Positions 23,937-37,030 of a stretch of DNA of 64,000 nt are shown piece by piece (position 1 is the first letter of the stretch; every line of letters begins with the position of its first letter). Origin of the DNA: Tamarix chinensis (Eukaryota; Streptophyta; Magnoliopsida; Caryophyllales; Tamaricaceae); the NCBI GenBank assembly GCA_030549775.1, contig CM060180.1, forward strand, positions 35,623,090-35,687,089, written 5' to 3'. Made by a program: the position numbers and the translations under genes. The notes beneath the pieces are model-generated. The model was given only the letters and a program-made list of their open reading frames with translations. It had not been told where the DNA came from and did not search any database.

Positions 23937-24788
23937 TTGTATAAGGATTCAATGTGGTCTTTTTTGTTTTTTTATCGTTTTATTTTATTGTTCTTTTTTC
24001 TGCTTTGAATTTCACAAATGCCAAGGCCGCATCATATACTTTTTAAATTTCAATTTGTGAGTTCTATCTCCTTCTCTGGTTGTAATACTTTTCTGAGTCT
24101 TTTTATTATTTTTATTAGTTTTTACTTCAAAATTAGACAGACCAGACGTCAAAAGATAAAGGTCTATCTCCCTATATGTTTGCTTCAAAGCTCCATCTTA
24201 TAAGACATTCGAGGCTGCTTCTTTTGCACTCACTTATTAGTTGAATTCCACAACTTTATTTAATGAGATTGTGACAGCTTAAGGGTATGTTTGAGGGAGA
24301 ATTTCTTCCTCTCAACAGTTGTTTTTTTATTACAATTTTTTAAAATTTAGACAAAACTTAGCAAGTTTATTTTTAAAAAAAGTAAATGATAAGCCATTGG
24401 TGAACTACATATATGTGAGGAAGGATAAGCTACTGTGATAGTGCAGGGTTTTGGCATGGGGTTGAGGCTGTCAGAGGGTAACTCATTTATTTTTCCTTTC
24501 ATTCGATTATTTTGTCATTGCTAAGTCATAGAGTCTGTTAGAATTAGAGTCTATTATGCGTCTTTAGCTGAGTCATCATTCTATTAGAAGGGAAGGGGAG
24601 CTATATTTGGGAATGGGGTAACCACTCCAGGTCCAGGGTCCTTGAAACCTCAGTGGAAACTAGTATTCTCTCATTTTGGCTATTGCTATACAAAGAAAAT
24701 TGATTGCCTCCTTAAATAGCTTTGAGGATTATTAATTAATAGGGGGACATAACAGTAAATAAATAAAACGTAACTAACGGCTACAATT
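23937..24788. other. Intergenic DNA beside the LINE 3' end
   Basis: No gene recognised. Confidence 0.5.
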
Positions 24789-24800
24789 TTTTTTTTTGGT
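24789..24800 (-). repeat. LINE poly(A) tail (T-run on the plus strand)
   Basis: A T-run beside the end of ORF2, marking the LINE 3' terminus on the minus strand. Confidence 0.8.
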
Positions 24801-24882
24801 AATTAATAAGCTTTATTAATAACCAAAACTGAGCGTACATAGTACATCGAGAGAGATTCCAAGAGAAAACTAGGATAGAAGA

Positions 24883-27800
24883 TCATCTATCCAACTCCTC
24901 TAAGATTTTTCCATACTTACTATATCTTTTGCTGTTAAGAGCTCTTGTATACACATGGGTCACAATTTTTCTGACTATTTCAATGGCCTGCAATTTCCTC
25001 CCTCGAAATAGAGCTTGGTTCCTATAATGCCAGACTTCATATATCACTGCAGTAGCTACCATTCTCAATAAGCCAGCTTTTCCCTGTCTTCGTTTAGTGT
25101 GCTTGATAAGCCATGTTAATAAATGCATCCAGTCTATGCTCCAATGACACCACCCGAGCCAATTCAGCATTTTGCTCCAGCACTCAGTTGCTGTCGGGCA
25201 TTGTACCATGACATGATCCAGTGATTCAACTGCAGTGCCACAAGTATTACAGCCAGTAGAACTAATAACATTCCACCTATACAGCTTCTCTTTCGTAAGC
25301 AAGGCTTGTTTGCAGGCTAACCAACTGATGAATTTGTGTCGTGGTGATCCCTCCTGCTTCCACACTAGGTAATACCAGTCTACTACCTGCCCTCGTGGTC
25401 TAATCTTGGCATAAACTTTGCTGATAGAGTACTTACCATGCTGTACACAATCCTCATATTGCAGTAAAGGTCCCATTTCAGCTCTCCGACTCATCACCTT
25501 TTTAAAAATCAAGGAATGATGGACCTTGCATTCATAGGTCCATAGATTCTCACCTTTTACATAAAATTCATGAACCCATTTGATCCAGAGGTTTTCCTTA
25601 CTATGAATCAATTGCAAAAGGAACTTTGCAATCGCTGCCTTGTTCCAGCTGTGAACATCCTTTATCCCCAGTCCTCCTCTCTTCGGCAAGCAAACATGTT
25701 TCCATGCAACCAAGGCTTTCTTACTCTGTCCATCTGAGCCAGTCCATAAGTAAGATCTGCATATAGTCTCCATCCGGTGGAGAACAGATTTAGGAAATAA
25801 AAATGGGCCCAAAAACCCTGGATACCAAACAAGACCGAGTTGATAAGTTGAACTCTACCTGCATAGCTGAGAAATCTAGTAGACCAGTGCTTGACTTTTG
25901 CTAGCAGTTTCTCAACTAGTGAAGAGTAATGTTGAGCACGCAATCTTGAGGTTTCCAACGGGACCCCCAAGTATTTAAAAGGAAAAGTTCCTTCCTCCCA
26001 GCCAAGCTCTTGAAGAATTAGAGCCTTCCTTGTAGCTGGAACCCCTCCAATGTAAACTGAACTCTTTGAAGGATTAAACTTCAGGCCAGATCTTCTGCTA
26101 AAGTCATCTAAATAAGCTTTAAGGAGTTTTGCAGAAGATGGAGTAGCTTTGGAAAACAGAAGTAGGTCATCAGCAAAGCTAAGGTCTACTAGATGAATTT
26201 TTTGACATCCAGGATGACCCTCGAACCCCTCTTCCTGCCAGAGACCTCTTAAGCTTCTATGCAAATATTCCATTCCCAAAACAAATAGATAAGGAGAAGG
26301 GGGTCTCCTTGCCTCAAGCCTCGCTTACATTGCATAGGTTTGGTGAGAGAACCATTGATGTTAAAGGAGACTCTAACAAAGGATATGCATCGAGTAATGA
26401 GATTGACAATCTTCATGGGGAAACTAAACTGTGTTAAGACCTGAGTAATAAAGCTCCACTCAATGGAGTCATATGCCTTCTGTATATCTACCTTCAGGAC
26501 CATTCGAGGAGATATGTTTTTCCTGTTATAATGCTTGATCAGCTCAGCAGTCATTAGGACATTATTAGACAGAGCTCGTCCCTTGACAAAAGTTGCTTGT
26601 GAACAGTCAATCACTTCATGGAGGATGTCCTGAAATCTATTGGTTAAGACCTTAGAAAGAATCTTATATACCACATTACAACAGGCTATGGGACGAAAAT
26701 CTTTGACTCTGCTAGCACCATCTATCTTTGGGATTAGGGTTACAGCAGTGTTATTTATTTGTCTAAGCAATCTCTCTGTTCTCCAAAATTCTTTCACTGA
26801 TTCTACCATATCTCTTTCAATAATGTCTCTCTCTTGAAAAAGTGTAGGTTATACCCATCCGGTCTAGGGCTTTCATATCACCCATTGAAAACACAGCTTT
26901 CTTCACCTCCTAAGTTGTAGGTTCAGATAGAAGATGCAGCCTACTGGCATATGACAAGGTGCCCCCTCTCTGGCTTACATCAGGATCAATATGTTGTATA
27001 TTAATAGATTGGTCCAGTAGTTTTTCATAAAAATTTTGTACCTCTGCTGCTATCTTATCCTCTCCTAGTAAACATTGGCCTTGGACATCATATAATCTAT
27101 TGATTCTATTATGGACCCTTCTGCCTTGAGCAATTGCATAAAAATACCTATTATTTCCATCTCCCAATTTCACATACTGAATGTGTGCTTTTTGCCGAAA
27201 GAAATGTTCTTCTTCAGTCGCACGGGAGTGCCAAATGAGAGAGGCCTCTCTTTCTGCCTTGATCAAATCCTGATTGAAAGGATCTTGCATGAGACTTCTG
27301 TCAGCTTCTTCCCACGCAGAATGTGCCCTCTTTGCTTTTTCAATCACATGTACCCAGTGACACTTATTTAACTCTTTAAACCTACCCTTCAGCTCTCTCA
27401 GCTTGGTTACAACGTTAAACATGGCAGTACCAGGGTAATTAATCCTCCATATCTCCTGGACTAAGGGTAGGAACTCCTCTTTGTCAGCCCAGTAATTATG
27501 AAACTTGAATGGTTTTGGGCCACTAGCATCTTGCTGATCCGCATGTAGCAATAAGGAATAGTGATCAGAGATCACTTGGGCTTCTACCTGCAAGGTGGAA
27601 AGAGGGAACTGTGATAACCAATGGATGTTTCCAAAGCCTCTGTCAAGTTTGTTGTATATACGTGACCCACTCTCCTGCAAGTTTGTCCAAGTATACCTAT
27701 TGCCAAAAGTTGGTAGCTCACAAAAACCATAGTTATGGATGCATCGTGTAAAATCATCAACATCATGTTGGTCTATATCTCCCCCAAGCTTCTCAGACTC

Positions 27801-27976
27801 AGAAGTCACAATATTGAAACCCCCAAGGATGATCCAAGGCTGCTGATTACTACCTGCTATAGACTCCAGCCATGTCCACAGGTCTTGTCTAAGACGACCA
27901 ATATTGAAACCATATATTACCGTCAATTCAAAACTAATGTTCCTTCTTAAGTCCGCAACTCTAGCATGAATACCTT
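24883..27976 (-). pseudogene. LINE ORF2 (endonuclease, reverse transcriptase, zf-RVT), broken
   Basis: The frames in order are 27926-26910, 26809-26249, 26279-25662 and 25812-24883. Piece 1 is the endonuclease C-terminal half: VIYGFN, WIILGGFNIV, NKLDRGFGN, ISDHYSLLL. The GDFN motif reads GGFN, losing the Asp. Piece 2 begins the reverse transcriptase: TLIPK, FRPIACCNVVYKI, KAYDSIEW, then GLRQGDP. A frameshift follows just after GLRQGDP near 26265. Piece 3 has the catalytic LSFADDLLLF loop and FKYLGVPLE. Piece 4 carries the thumb and zf-RVT segment (RHKFISWLACKQ, then CNTCG and HVMVQCP). Another break lies near 25700-25800, and stops occur around 26840-26900. The element cannot move by itself. 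Confidence 0.88.
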
Positions 27977-29273
27977 ATTTTTTTATGGTTCGCTATTCTT
28001 ATTCTTATTTTTTGTATATTTTTTTATCCACTATTCTTTTAAGTCTTAAAAATGAAAAAATAAAAACATAATTGATTAGTGAAAAGTAAACAAACTAAAA
28101 AAGGCCGCAATACAATTTTTGCACGAGGCCTCCGATACTTTAGGACGAGGCCACAATACAAGTAGCACCTCTTCATCCACTATATTTCCATCAACCAACC
28201 TCCTCCTCAGTTGTCGTTGTTCAAAGAGCACGATGAGCTTGCGTTAACAATACGCCACCTCCCACCATGAAGAATGATCAACATTTTGACAAAGATCTAT
28301 GTGAGGATATAACTGACTATAGCTCGTTAGGATTGATTGTCTCGGAGCTATCGACCTCGAGAGTAGTTACTTATTATAGAGTTTTAACGAAAATCAGAAA
28401 TTTTATAGTTAAAGACAAATAGTGACAAAAGTATGTCATAATGATATTGACAAATATTAAAAAGATTATTACTCTTAAATTATATTACTGAATCTATGTG
28501 AAGGTTAAAAGCCTAGAAACTACTAGTTTTGCTTAACTTGGGATTATGGAAAGAGATATATGCATTTGGATTTGGGTCTTCCTAAGTAGTTTAGTGGCAA
28601 ACTAGAACTAAAACTATAGGCCTTGATATAAGATGACATGTAGTGTGTATCATTATCCTATGCTCGAGAAGAGTTCGACATCAAATCTAAATGTGCATGG
28701 GACAACCCAATATGGTTACTAACTTATTGTGATAACATTTGGGCATAGATGGACCATACTAGGCAAAAGACATCAGCTTCTTGGATTGACCATGAGCCCG
28801 ACTTTCGCCTTGAGCTAGCCTAATACCATTGACAAGTACCACTACAAATGGCAAGGAGCAAAGTAGGTACCACAATGGGTACACTATAAATGTATATGCT
28901 ATCCACTGTCGGAGCCTTGACACCCAAGGACAACTAATCCTCTAAAAATGGCGGTGATCTATTTATTAGTCAACAAGTAGTCAATGCACTTGTCAATTTG
29001 ATTCCCAATCATGTTAAATTGAGCCAGAAATTCAAGATCCATAATAAGAATAATAATAATGGCCAAATAAGGGCAAATATCTTTCTATCAAACATGGACC
29101 TTTGACCATATATTTTTTAATAAGAACATAAGATAATAAAGATGTCTAAAAAAAAACCCAAAGACTAAGATGGACAATTGTAGGAGAACCAAATGGAAAG
29201 GAAGAGATGGCAAGGACTAGCAAGGACCAAAGAAAACAAGCAACCTAGAAAATCCAATCCACGGGCTTGTGAG
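27977..29273. other. Intergenic DNA
   Basis: No gene recognised. The words AGGCC...CAATACAA and ACGAGGCC recur near 28104-28155 in a short imperfect duplication. Confidence 0.5.
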
Positions 29274-29281
29274 CAGTGGAT
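29274..29281. repeat. 8-bp target-site duplication, left copy
   Basis: CAGTGGAT, repeated exactly at 29679-29686. Confidence 0.8.
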
Positions 29282-29678
29282 GGCAATTTTTTCCTTCAGG
29301 TGATGCCCTATTCTAGTTGGGTATCGGGATCGATTTTTAAGGTATGGGTCTGGGTTAAAGGAAAATTTTTGAGCATGTGTTTGGCTTTGGATTCCCATCC
29401 CCAATATATATTGTGCAAATGTGTAAATTTTCTTTGCCAAGCATGGAAATTTTGCACAAGGATAACTAGTTCTAGGTATGAGTTTCAAGTTTCTGGTATG
29501 AGTACAAGGATGGAGATTTGATCTCACAAGGCATTTGGGGCGGGAATTGGATAAAGCCCACTAGGTTGAAGATGAGGATTCCCAATGATAGAATAATCTT
29601 GGATTGGGGTGGGATGAAGATCTATATGATGTTTAAGTTCGGGGATGGGAAGACATCCCTGCCCCATTAGCATCCCTA
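29282..29678. mobile_element. hAT-type MITE, 397 bp, left terminus lost
   Basis: The right end, inverted, reads TAGGGATGCTAATGGGGCAG. The left side begins directly with GGCAATTTTTTCC, as if the first few bases of a TAGGGATGGCAATTT terminus had been deleted. Perfect CAGTGGAT direct repeats flank it. Internal words such as GATTCCCATCCCC match the other MITEs of this type. No coding frame. Confidence 0.75.
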
Positions 29679-29686
29679 CAGTGGAT
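29679..29686. repeat. 8-bp target-site duplication, right copy
   Basis: CAGTGGAT, identical to 29274-29281. Confidence 0.8.
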
Positions 29687-30210
29687 AGAGGTTACGAATG
29701 GTAATGCATTATGAATCTCATTATAGTTGGTCGGTGCTTCTACTAGTTGTTGTTGAACTTTGGCTTTGTGGGTTATGAACTCAAACAAACTAAGCTATAT
29801 TTGGTGATGTGAATTTTGAGTGGTGGAATTGATAGTGACAATAGGTGTTGAATTAGTAAATAGGTGATTCTTGGGTACTGTGTGAAGATGTGTGGTAGCG
29901 TATACTAGTCATTTGATGGTGGTTGATGGTGTAGTGTGAGTTTGCACAAGCGGCTAGGCAAACTATAATGGTCGGCGAACAACCAAAGAGGAACGGAGAA
30001 AATTCATGCTCGAGTAGGCTGGTGGCTTATGACTAATGAGGTGCATTGGCCTTGTTGTCAAGGGGTGGGGCAGGGCTAGAATATGATTAAGCATAGGATT
30101 TGACCCATGGGGATGTTTTATTGTTGGGTTGTTGTTAAATGGAATGTAAAACAGTCAAACATTTGCCAAGCCAAATTGTCGGGTGAGGTTTTAGTTAACT
30201 AATGCAGAAA
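29687..30210. other. Intergenic DNA
   Basis: No gene or element recognised. Confidence 0.5.
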
Positions 30211-30793
30211 TATAATTTTAAAAGTTGGATTGGTCATTAAACCGGTGTCATTACTAGTTCACTGGTTTAGTATTTGGACCAATAGTTTGGACTAATTGGA
30301 CCAATTGTATATATTATGTCAAAAAAAAAGAAATATGTAAAAAAATAAACTACACAAATTTAACCGGCTCCTAATCAATTTTTGGCTTTTTTTAACCGCT
30401 TTCACTAACCCGACTAGCATACAACGAAATATTGGTACCACAATGGCGTATCGGCCGCAATTTCGTAGTTTTTAGGTTAGTCGCGACACAAAATTCTGAA
30501 AATGCGGGCATTTCAAAAAATCACATATTTATCGCCGCAATATCGGCAAAATTTCGGATATCGACCGATATTTGCCAATATTTGTTGTGTAAAAGAATTA
30601 AAAAATCATGCCGCGACATATAAAATATCATTCGTGATACCCCGATACCGCAACACCGCGACCGCAACCAAAATCGCGACCATAACCGCAGTTTTATTGC
30701 TTGCCGACTAGTTGTTGACCAGTTTTAACCGGTTTTGGAGAATTTGCCAATGACATGACTGGTTTATTGGCCGGGCCAATTTTTTAAACCATG
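30211..30793. mobile_element. Second CATAGTTT-family MITE, interrupted
   Basis: The left part (TATAATTTTAAAAGTTGGAT, then TGGTCATTAAACCGGT) and the right part (TAACCGGTTTTGGAG to AAACCATG) follow the copy at 20701-20971. About 270 bases of unrelated GC-richer sequence at roughly 30430-30700 split it. No clear target duplication. Confidence 0.6.
30430..30700. repeat. Inserted repeat with iterated AATATCGGCC-type words
   Basis: The stretch is built from short iterations such as CCGCAATATCGGCAAAAT, GATATCGACCGATATTTGCC and CCGCGACC. Related words (CAATATCGGCCAATATTT, AAAATCACATATTTA) recur near 56471-56620, so this is a dispersed repeat. No coding frame. Confidence 0.5.
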
Positions 30794-32259
30794 TAAGACT
30801 AGAGTAAGGCCAATAGAGTCGTGGGTTTAACACACAAAACCCTTCTATTTCCACATAAAACCCAACTTAAATTCATCACTCAATGTTATCAATCATACCA
30901 TGCCTAATAATTTTAATGAGCACATCAACCCCTATTAATAAGCATATGAGCTAAAAATATGGACCAAAATCAAAATAAAAGATAAACTAGAATCCTACCA
31001 AATAGTAACAAAAGAATAACTTAAAAATATTAACGCAAAAAATATTCACAAAGGATAATACTAAAGCTAAGTAATTACAAAATTGAGACTACTAGTTCTC
31101 CTCGGCTTGGAACTTAGAATGAGGCATATCCATTTGACATGACCTTTCCTACGAACTACTACATTTACGAGAGCTTTGATAAGGTAAAATGTAGACTACA
31201 TCACCGCCACCATGAGTGTCACCATAAAAAAAACCCACACCACTGCCACCACCGTAAATGTCATTCATGCCACTACCGCCATCATTGTAGTGATTATAAT
31301 TACAATAACATTAGTAGTAGTATTTGACCAAGTTTTTGTTGTATTTAAATTACAGTGGAAGATGGTAGGTTAGAAAATGAAATTGTTCAAGCTTATATTT
31401 TACATCTCATGGTTAGAAAATTACTTTATAATAATATAATGAAACATAATTTTTCTTTCTTTTTTTTTTAGTAAAAGCTATTTTCCTTGTTGGGAAATAA
31501 AAACAAACGATTCCCTTAAGTAAACAACTTCCTAGTTTTCTGCAGAAGTCATTCCGAAAATCTTGTGATCGATCAACTAACCAATCTAAGTCTTTAACAA
31601 ATTCTGACATCTCTCTAAACAAAAGGTACTTTAGAGTTTAAATGAAGCTTGTCTGGTCATAATTACAAGGCCTGTTCCGAACAAGGAGCTTCTGCATAGT
31701 TCACTTTGGTTAAGTCAACTTCTACTGTGTCCAGAAAGAAAGGAGTAAGAGCCTATCCTCATGTCAGAAATTTGATAGATCCAGTGACCAGTGAAGAAGC
31801 ACATCCATTGATTTTTGTGAGCACTCTAGAGATGGAGATAAAAGCTTTGCGGTTGAATCATCTTTGTTCTCTCTTGCATCAAAATTTGCGATCAAACTTT
31901 TTTCTAATGGAAGAGAACGGTGCAGCCTACGTTCCACAACATTATAGAGGCTGCAGATGTAATATAAATACTTTGTTGAGACAATGAAAGGAAGTCCCAC
32001 ATCAATGCAGATGCACCTATTTCATAAACTCATAGACATAGAACTTGAAAATTTTGAGCAAGAATTTTATATTTACAAGATCCTAGATTTACTACTATTT
32101 TATCATTCAGTAACATATTTCAGGATTTAAACCTGCCATGTAGAGCTTACTGTTTCCTGTCGTTTTCATTTATATAGGCCTATGTATTCTCATTATTCAA
32201 CTTTTGAGTAAAAGTTTGGATTTGTGTGAGAAACCTAAGTAGAGTTTACTTTAAGCCAA
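30794..32259. other. Intergenic DNA between MITE and copia element
   Basis: A CCA/CAC-rich low-complexity patch lies at 31200-31290. An open frame at 31706-31987 has no recognisable domain. Nothing else seen. Confidence 0.5.
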
Positions 32260-32423
32260 TGTAAAAAAACAAACTAGTCGGATGTTAATCACCCATAATT
32301 ATGGCCGAATATCAAGGAACTAGTTTGACAATATTATCTAGAAAATATCTCTTCGATTTTTGTTATGATTGTTTTGTAGAGAAGCTCCTATTTTGTAGGA
32401 GAAGGAGCCGCCAGTTGACAGTT

Positions 32424-32460
<37 letters not shown>

Positions 32461-32503
32461 GTAATCACTGGTAGTATGATTATTATTAATTAATTCAGCT
32501 TCA
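32260..32503 (+). repeat. 5' LTR of copia element, 244 bp
   Basis: Begins TGTAAAAAAACAAACTAGTC and ends TTCAGCTTCA. It aligns with 37040-37300 but lacks about 37 bases near its 3' end and has a longer (AT)n run at 32427-32456. Confidence 0.88.
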
Positions 32504-32515
32504 TGGTATCAGAGC
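32504..32515 (+). promoter_or_regulatory. Primer-binding site (initiator tRNA-Met)
   Basis: TGGTATCAGAGC lies directly after the 5' LTR and is the classic copia minus-strand primer site. Confidence 0.92.
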
Positions 32516-32582
32516 TGTAGGTTTCAAAACCTAATTCACCTCACAGCCATCATCTCCCTCATCTTTCTCAAAAATTATTCCC

Positions 32583-35500
32583 ATGGCCAACTCTAAACAA
32601 ACCACAGACTATTCTTCATATCCTCATGTTTCCATTCCTCAATTAACTCGGGCAACTCGAGCCACATCAAAAAATAGCCCCGTCCACATTACATATCGAA
32701 AACTCAATGGCATAACTATCTTCAATGGTCCTAATCAATCATGATGTTCATTATTGGACAAAGCAAGGATGATTACCTGACTGGTGTAGTCTTTCAACCT
32801 GATTCATGCATTCCTAAATTGAAACCGTGGAGGGCTGAAAACAATCTTGTCATGACCTAGTATATTAGTTCGATGACAACTGAGATAGGAGAGAAATGCT
32901 TGCTCTACAAAACAGCAAAAGAGATCTGGGATGCCACACGAGATGTGTTTTCACCCGGTTGAACTTTTCGAGGTGGTGAGCATTCTCTAAGATCTACTAC
33001 AAGGAGAAAATTATGTCACTACCTACTTTCACTGTTCTCACCCAAACCTGGCAGATAGACCTTTTTGAATCTCATGAATGGAAGTGTTCAAACGACAGCA
33101 AAAATTACAAGTTCAGTGAAACTAAGCACATCTTCAAGTTTCTAACAGGTCTTGGTAAGTCTTAAGATGAGGTTTAAGGCAGAATTCTTGGATTTAAACC
33201 TCTACAAAGACTGCAATAAGTGTTTTCTGAAGTACGCAGAGAAAAAAGTTGCAAGAGAATTATGATGGGATGATCTAACCACTCCTCAACCCTTAATGGT
33301 TCAACATTGGCAGTATCCAAGAATCACATATATTCTCCAAATTCTGCAGCACTACCATTTCGAGGAATGACACAGAATAGTGACAATCGTCCACGAAGAA
33401 GACGTCCCTAGCGTGATCATTATAAGAAACTAGGTCACTATAAAGAGACATGCAGGAAATTGTACAGAAAACCTCTCGATGGAAAGCCAAATCATGACCA
33501 TGAGTCCAGAGGAAATACAACCCTCACAGAGACAACTCAAAGTAACAAAAAGGTGTCCTTCACCAAGGATCAAATGGAGCTGCTTCAACAGCATGTTAGT
33601 AAAGCCCATATGTTCACAGATGCAAAGGCAAACATAATTGAGAATGATTCTACAAACAGCTCAGGTAATCTTGTACTCCATGTTGATTAACCAAGACCCT
33701 CCTCCTCATGGATAGTAGACTCAGGTGCTTCGAACCACATGACAGGTGACAGATATTTGTTTACATCTTACTCTCCTTGCATTGATCGTCATATTGTACG
33801 CACAACCAATGGTACACGTGCCAAAGCAGCAGGGACAAGAACTATCTATCTCTCAAACACTATTACTCTATATTCTGCCTTATTTGTGCCTGATCTTGAT
33901 TGCAATCTTATATCAGTTAGCAAACTGAGCAGGGACCTATAGTGTGAAGCGAATTTTTTTGCCAGATACTGTGTATTTCAGGATTTGAGCTCAGGGAGGA
34001 CGATTTGCAATGCTAAGCTTCATTCGGGCCTCTATCTTCTTGATGTGAGCACTTCATTGCCTTACCACTATTCTACTAAAAGTCAAGTCAGTCTTCAATG
34101 TAGATCTGACCATAGTCTTAAGTCTGTTCACCAATCCAATAATGATAGTACTATTATGATGTGGCACTTTCGTTTGGGTCATCCTAATTTTTCGTACTTG
34201 AAACACTTGCTATCATCTTTATTAATCAATAAAAATTCCCACCTATTTCATTGTGAGGTTTGTCAATTTGCTAAGCACACACAAAGCCTCCTCAACCCTA
34301 CAAACCAAGTCATCATTTTTACCTTATCCATGGTGATATTTGGAGACCAACTAGAATCCAAAATATTACAGGTGCCCGGTGGTTTTTACTATTAGTTAAT
34401 GATCATACTCACTAATTTTGGACTTTTCTTATGAAAGAAAAATCTAAAACCACTAATATTTTCAAGCAATTCATGCCACGATCCAAAATCAATTCAATAC
34501 TAATATCCCAATTCTATAATGCTAGAGATTTCTTTAATTCAAAATATCACCCATACCTTAAGTTCCATGATATTGTTCACCATAGCTCATGTGTTGACAC
34601 ACGTCAACAAAATGGTGGCTAAATGCAAGAACTGTCACATACTTTAAGTTGCTCGTTCTCTACTTTTTCAATTTGATGTCCCAAAGAGATTTTGGGGTAA
34701 GGAAGTCCTCACAGCTACATTCCTCATAAATAGAATGCCCTCACAGAGTCACAGGTTCTCAAATTTAAATCACCAATGTAAATTTTCCATCACCTTTATC
34801 CAACCTCTCAGCTAGTATCCCAAATTCCTCTAAAACTCTTTGGCTGCACTACATTTATACATGTTTACCCTCAAAATCATGGCAAACTTGATGCCTGTGC
34901 CCTTAAAAATGCATTTTCCTACGGTATTCATCGAATAAAAAGGGGTACAAATGCTACTCTCCTACTAATTGTAAATTCTAACACAACATGGATATGAAGT
35001 TTTTTGAAGACCAACCATATTTTTCAAATTTTTCAGTTCAAGGGAAGAATAATACTTAAGAACTTCAAAATTGAGATTGGTCTACACTCATCGAGTCCTA
35101 TCCATCTCACTCTTCTCACTCTAGTCTACCAGGTCCTCACTCACCAAATGAACAACTTGAAACTCTTGAAACCAGTCCATTCCCATCATCAACCATCTAT
35201 CCTATACACTTCCATAACATTGATGAAGCAATAAAAGTTTACACAAGAAGAAAGACTCACATGCAGCCTGAATTAAGCCAGCAACGCCAAGAGACTCTCC
35301 CCAACTCGATTGACCTAGAGAGGAAACAAGATAAGGCTGATTTTAGTCCACTATCAGGTACAAAAAAAGTGGAAGAACATAACCCAGAGTTAGATCTGCC
35401 CATTGCTCAATGAAAAGGAGTTCAATCATGTAACAAGCACACACAACATCTCCTACTCAAACCTATCACAGAATTACCAAGCATTTGTAATGTCCTTGGA

Positions 35501-36940
35501 CAGTATTATGATTCCTGATTCAGTTTATGAAGCACAGCAGATTCCAGAATGGCAGATAGCTACTCTAGAAGAATATAATGCACTTAAGAAGAATGGGGCA
35601 TGGGTCTTAGCAACCTTACCACCTAGTAAATGGTCTGTGGGATGTAAATGGCTTTTTTCAGTAAAGCATAAGGTAAATGGCAGCATTAATAGATAAAAAA
35701 TACGATTAGTAGCTAGAGGGTTCACCCAGACTTATGGAATTGATTATCAAGAGACATTAACCTCTATAGCCAAACTCAGAACCATCCGTGTGTTAGTTAC
35801 TATTGCAGTAAATCAAGACTAGCCTCTATTCCAGCTTGATGTGAAGAACACATTCCTAAATGGGAACCTCGTCGAGGAAAGCTTTGAAACTGAACAGACC
35901 AAAGAAAAGGTGTGCAAGCTAAAAGAGGCTTTGTATGGAATCAAACAATCACCCCGTACATGGTTTGCCAAATTCACTAAGGTACTTAAGTAGGACGGTT
36001 ATTCTCAGTCTCAAGCAAACCATACACCATTCATTAAACATTTCATTGATTAAAAAATTATAGTGTTGATTATTTATGTTGATGATATAATTCTTACTGG
36101 GAATCACAAATAAGAAATAACAATACTCAAAATCTTGTTATCTAGAGGGTTTGAAATCAAAGATATAGGACATTTAAGATATTTCCTGGGAATGGAGGTG
36201 GCCAGATCTTGTAAAGGAATTTCAGTTACACGACGTAAGTATGTTTTGGACCTCCTACATGAAACAGGTATGAGTGGGTGTAAGCCGGTTGAGACTCTTA
36301 TGGACCATAATACAAAATTAATGCCTTGGAGTGCAAAGTTGGCTGCTGATAAAAGACTATCAACGTTTGGTAGGAAAGCTGATATACTTGACTCACACAA
36401 GCCCAAATATAAGTTTTGCTGCTAGTACTATCAGCTAGTTTCTGAGCAATCCATCAGTGGTTCACAAGGAGGCAGCCACCAGGATTCTTAGATACATTGA
36501 AAAGGATATAGGAAAGGGATTAATGTTCAGTTAAACATGTGATAGGTCACTACAAGTTTACACACATACAAACTGGGTTGGATTGGATCCTCTATTGACC
36601 AAAACTCTACATCTGGCTCCTATTCCTTTGTCTGGGGAAACTTAGTGACATGGTGAAGTAATAAGCATCAGGTAGCAGTCCGCAGCAGTGCAGAGGCAGA
36701 ATTTCAAGTATTAGCTCATGGCATTTGGGGATTTGGCTAAATCAATTGCTAGGTGAACTCAAGATTAGCATTTCTAATTCTATTAGGACAATGTATGACA
36801 ACAAATCTGCCATTTCTATTGCCAAAGATCCAGTTTATCATGATAGGACAAAACATGTTGAGATTGATAGGCACTTCATCAGTAAGAAAGTAAAAGACAC
36901 GGTGGTATCTATCAGCTATGTGCCCTCTAAGCAGAAGTAA
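32583..36940 (+). pseudogene. copia gag-pol remnant
   Basis: Starts with MANSKQTTDYSSYPH at 32583 (gag). Recognisable domains follow in shifting frames. The zinc knuckle at about 33406-33453 reads RDHYKKLGHYKETC, with both first cysteines replaced. The protease [14 protein letters not shown] is at 33709. The integrase HHCC region WHFRLGHPN...CEVCQFAKH is at about 34160-34280. Reverse transcriptase pieces are IPEWQIATLEEYNALKKNG (about 35540) and VDDIILTGN (about 36078). RNase H ends with [18 protein letters not shown] at 36826-36880. Stops occur in every domain, so no product is expected. Confidence 0.88.
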
Positions 36941-37030
36941 CAGATATTTTGTGTTAAGGCTCTGTTTCAACCCAATTTGACTGAGCTAAGCTCTAAGCTT
37001 GTTCTGACGAACATATATATCGACTAGTTT

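Larger units (their letters stand above)
24789..27976 (-). mobile_element. L1-type LINE, 5'-truncated, with poly(A) tail
   Basis: The minus strand reads from a truncated endonuclease (about 27976), through reverse transcriptase and the C-terminal zf-RVT region, to a poly(A) tail (T-run at 24789-24800 on the plus strand). ORF1 and roughly the first third of the endonuclease are missing, the usual result of incomplete target-primed reverse transcription. The frame survives in four long pieces, so this copy is much younger than the one at 1-4480. I found no clear flanking target duplication. Confidence 0.9.

Noticed and set aside
31139..31327. His/Cys-rich small protein resembling a metal-binding peptide
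   Set aside because: It is produced by a CCA/CAC low-complexity tract; no signal peptide or regular Cys spacing.
31706..31987. 93-codon frame upstream of the copia element
   Set aside because: Weakly protein-like but no family recognised and an equally long minus frame overlaps it.
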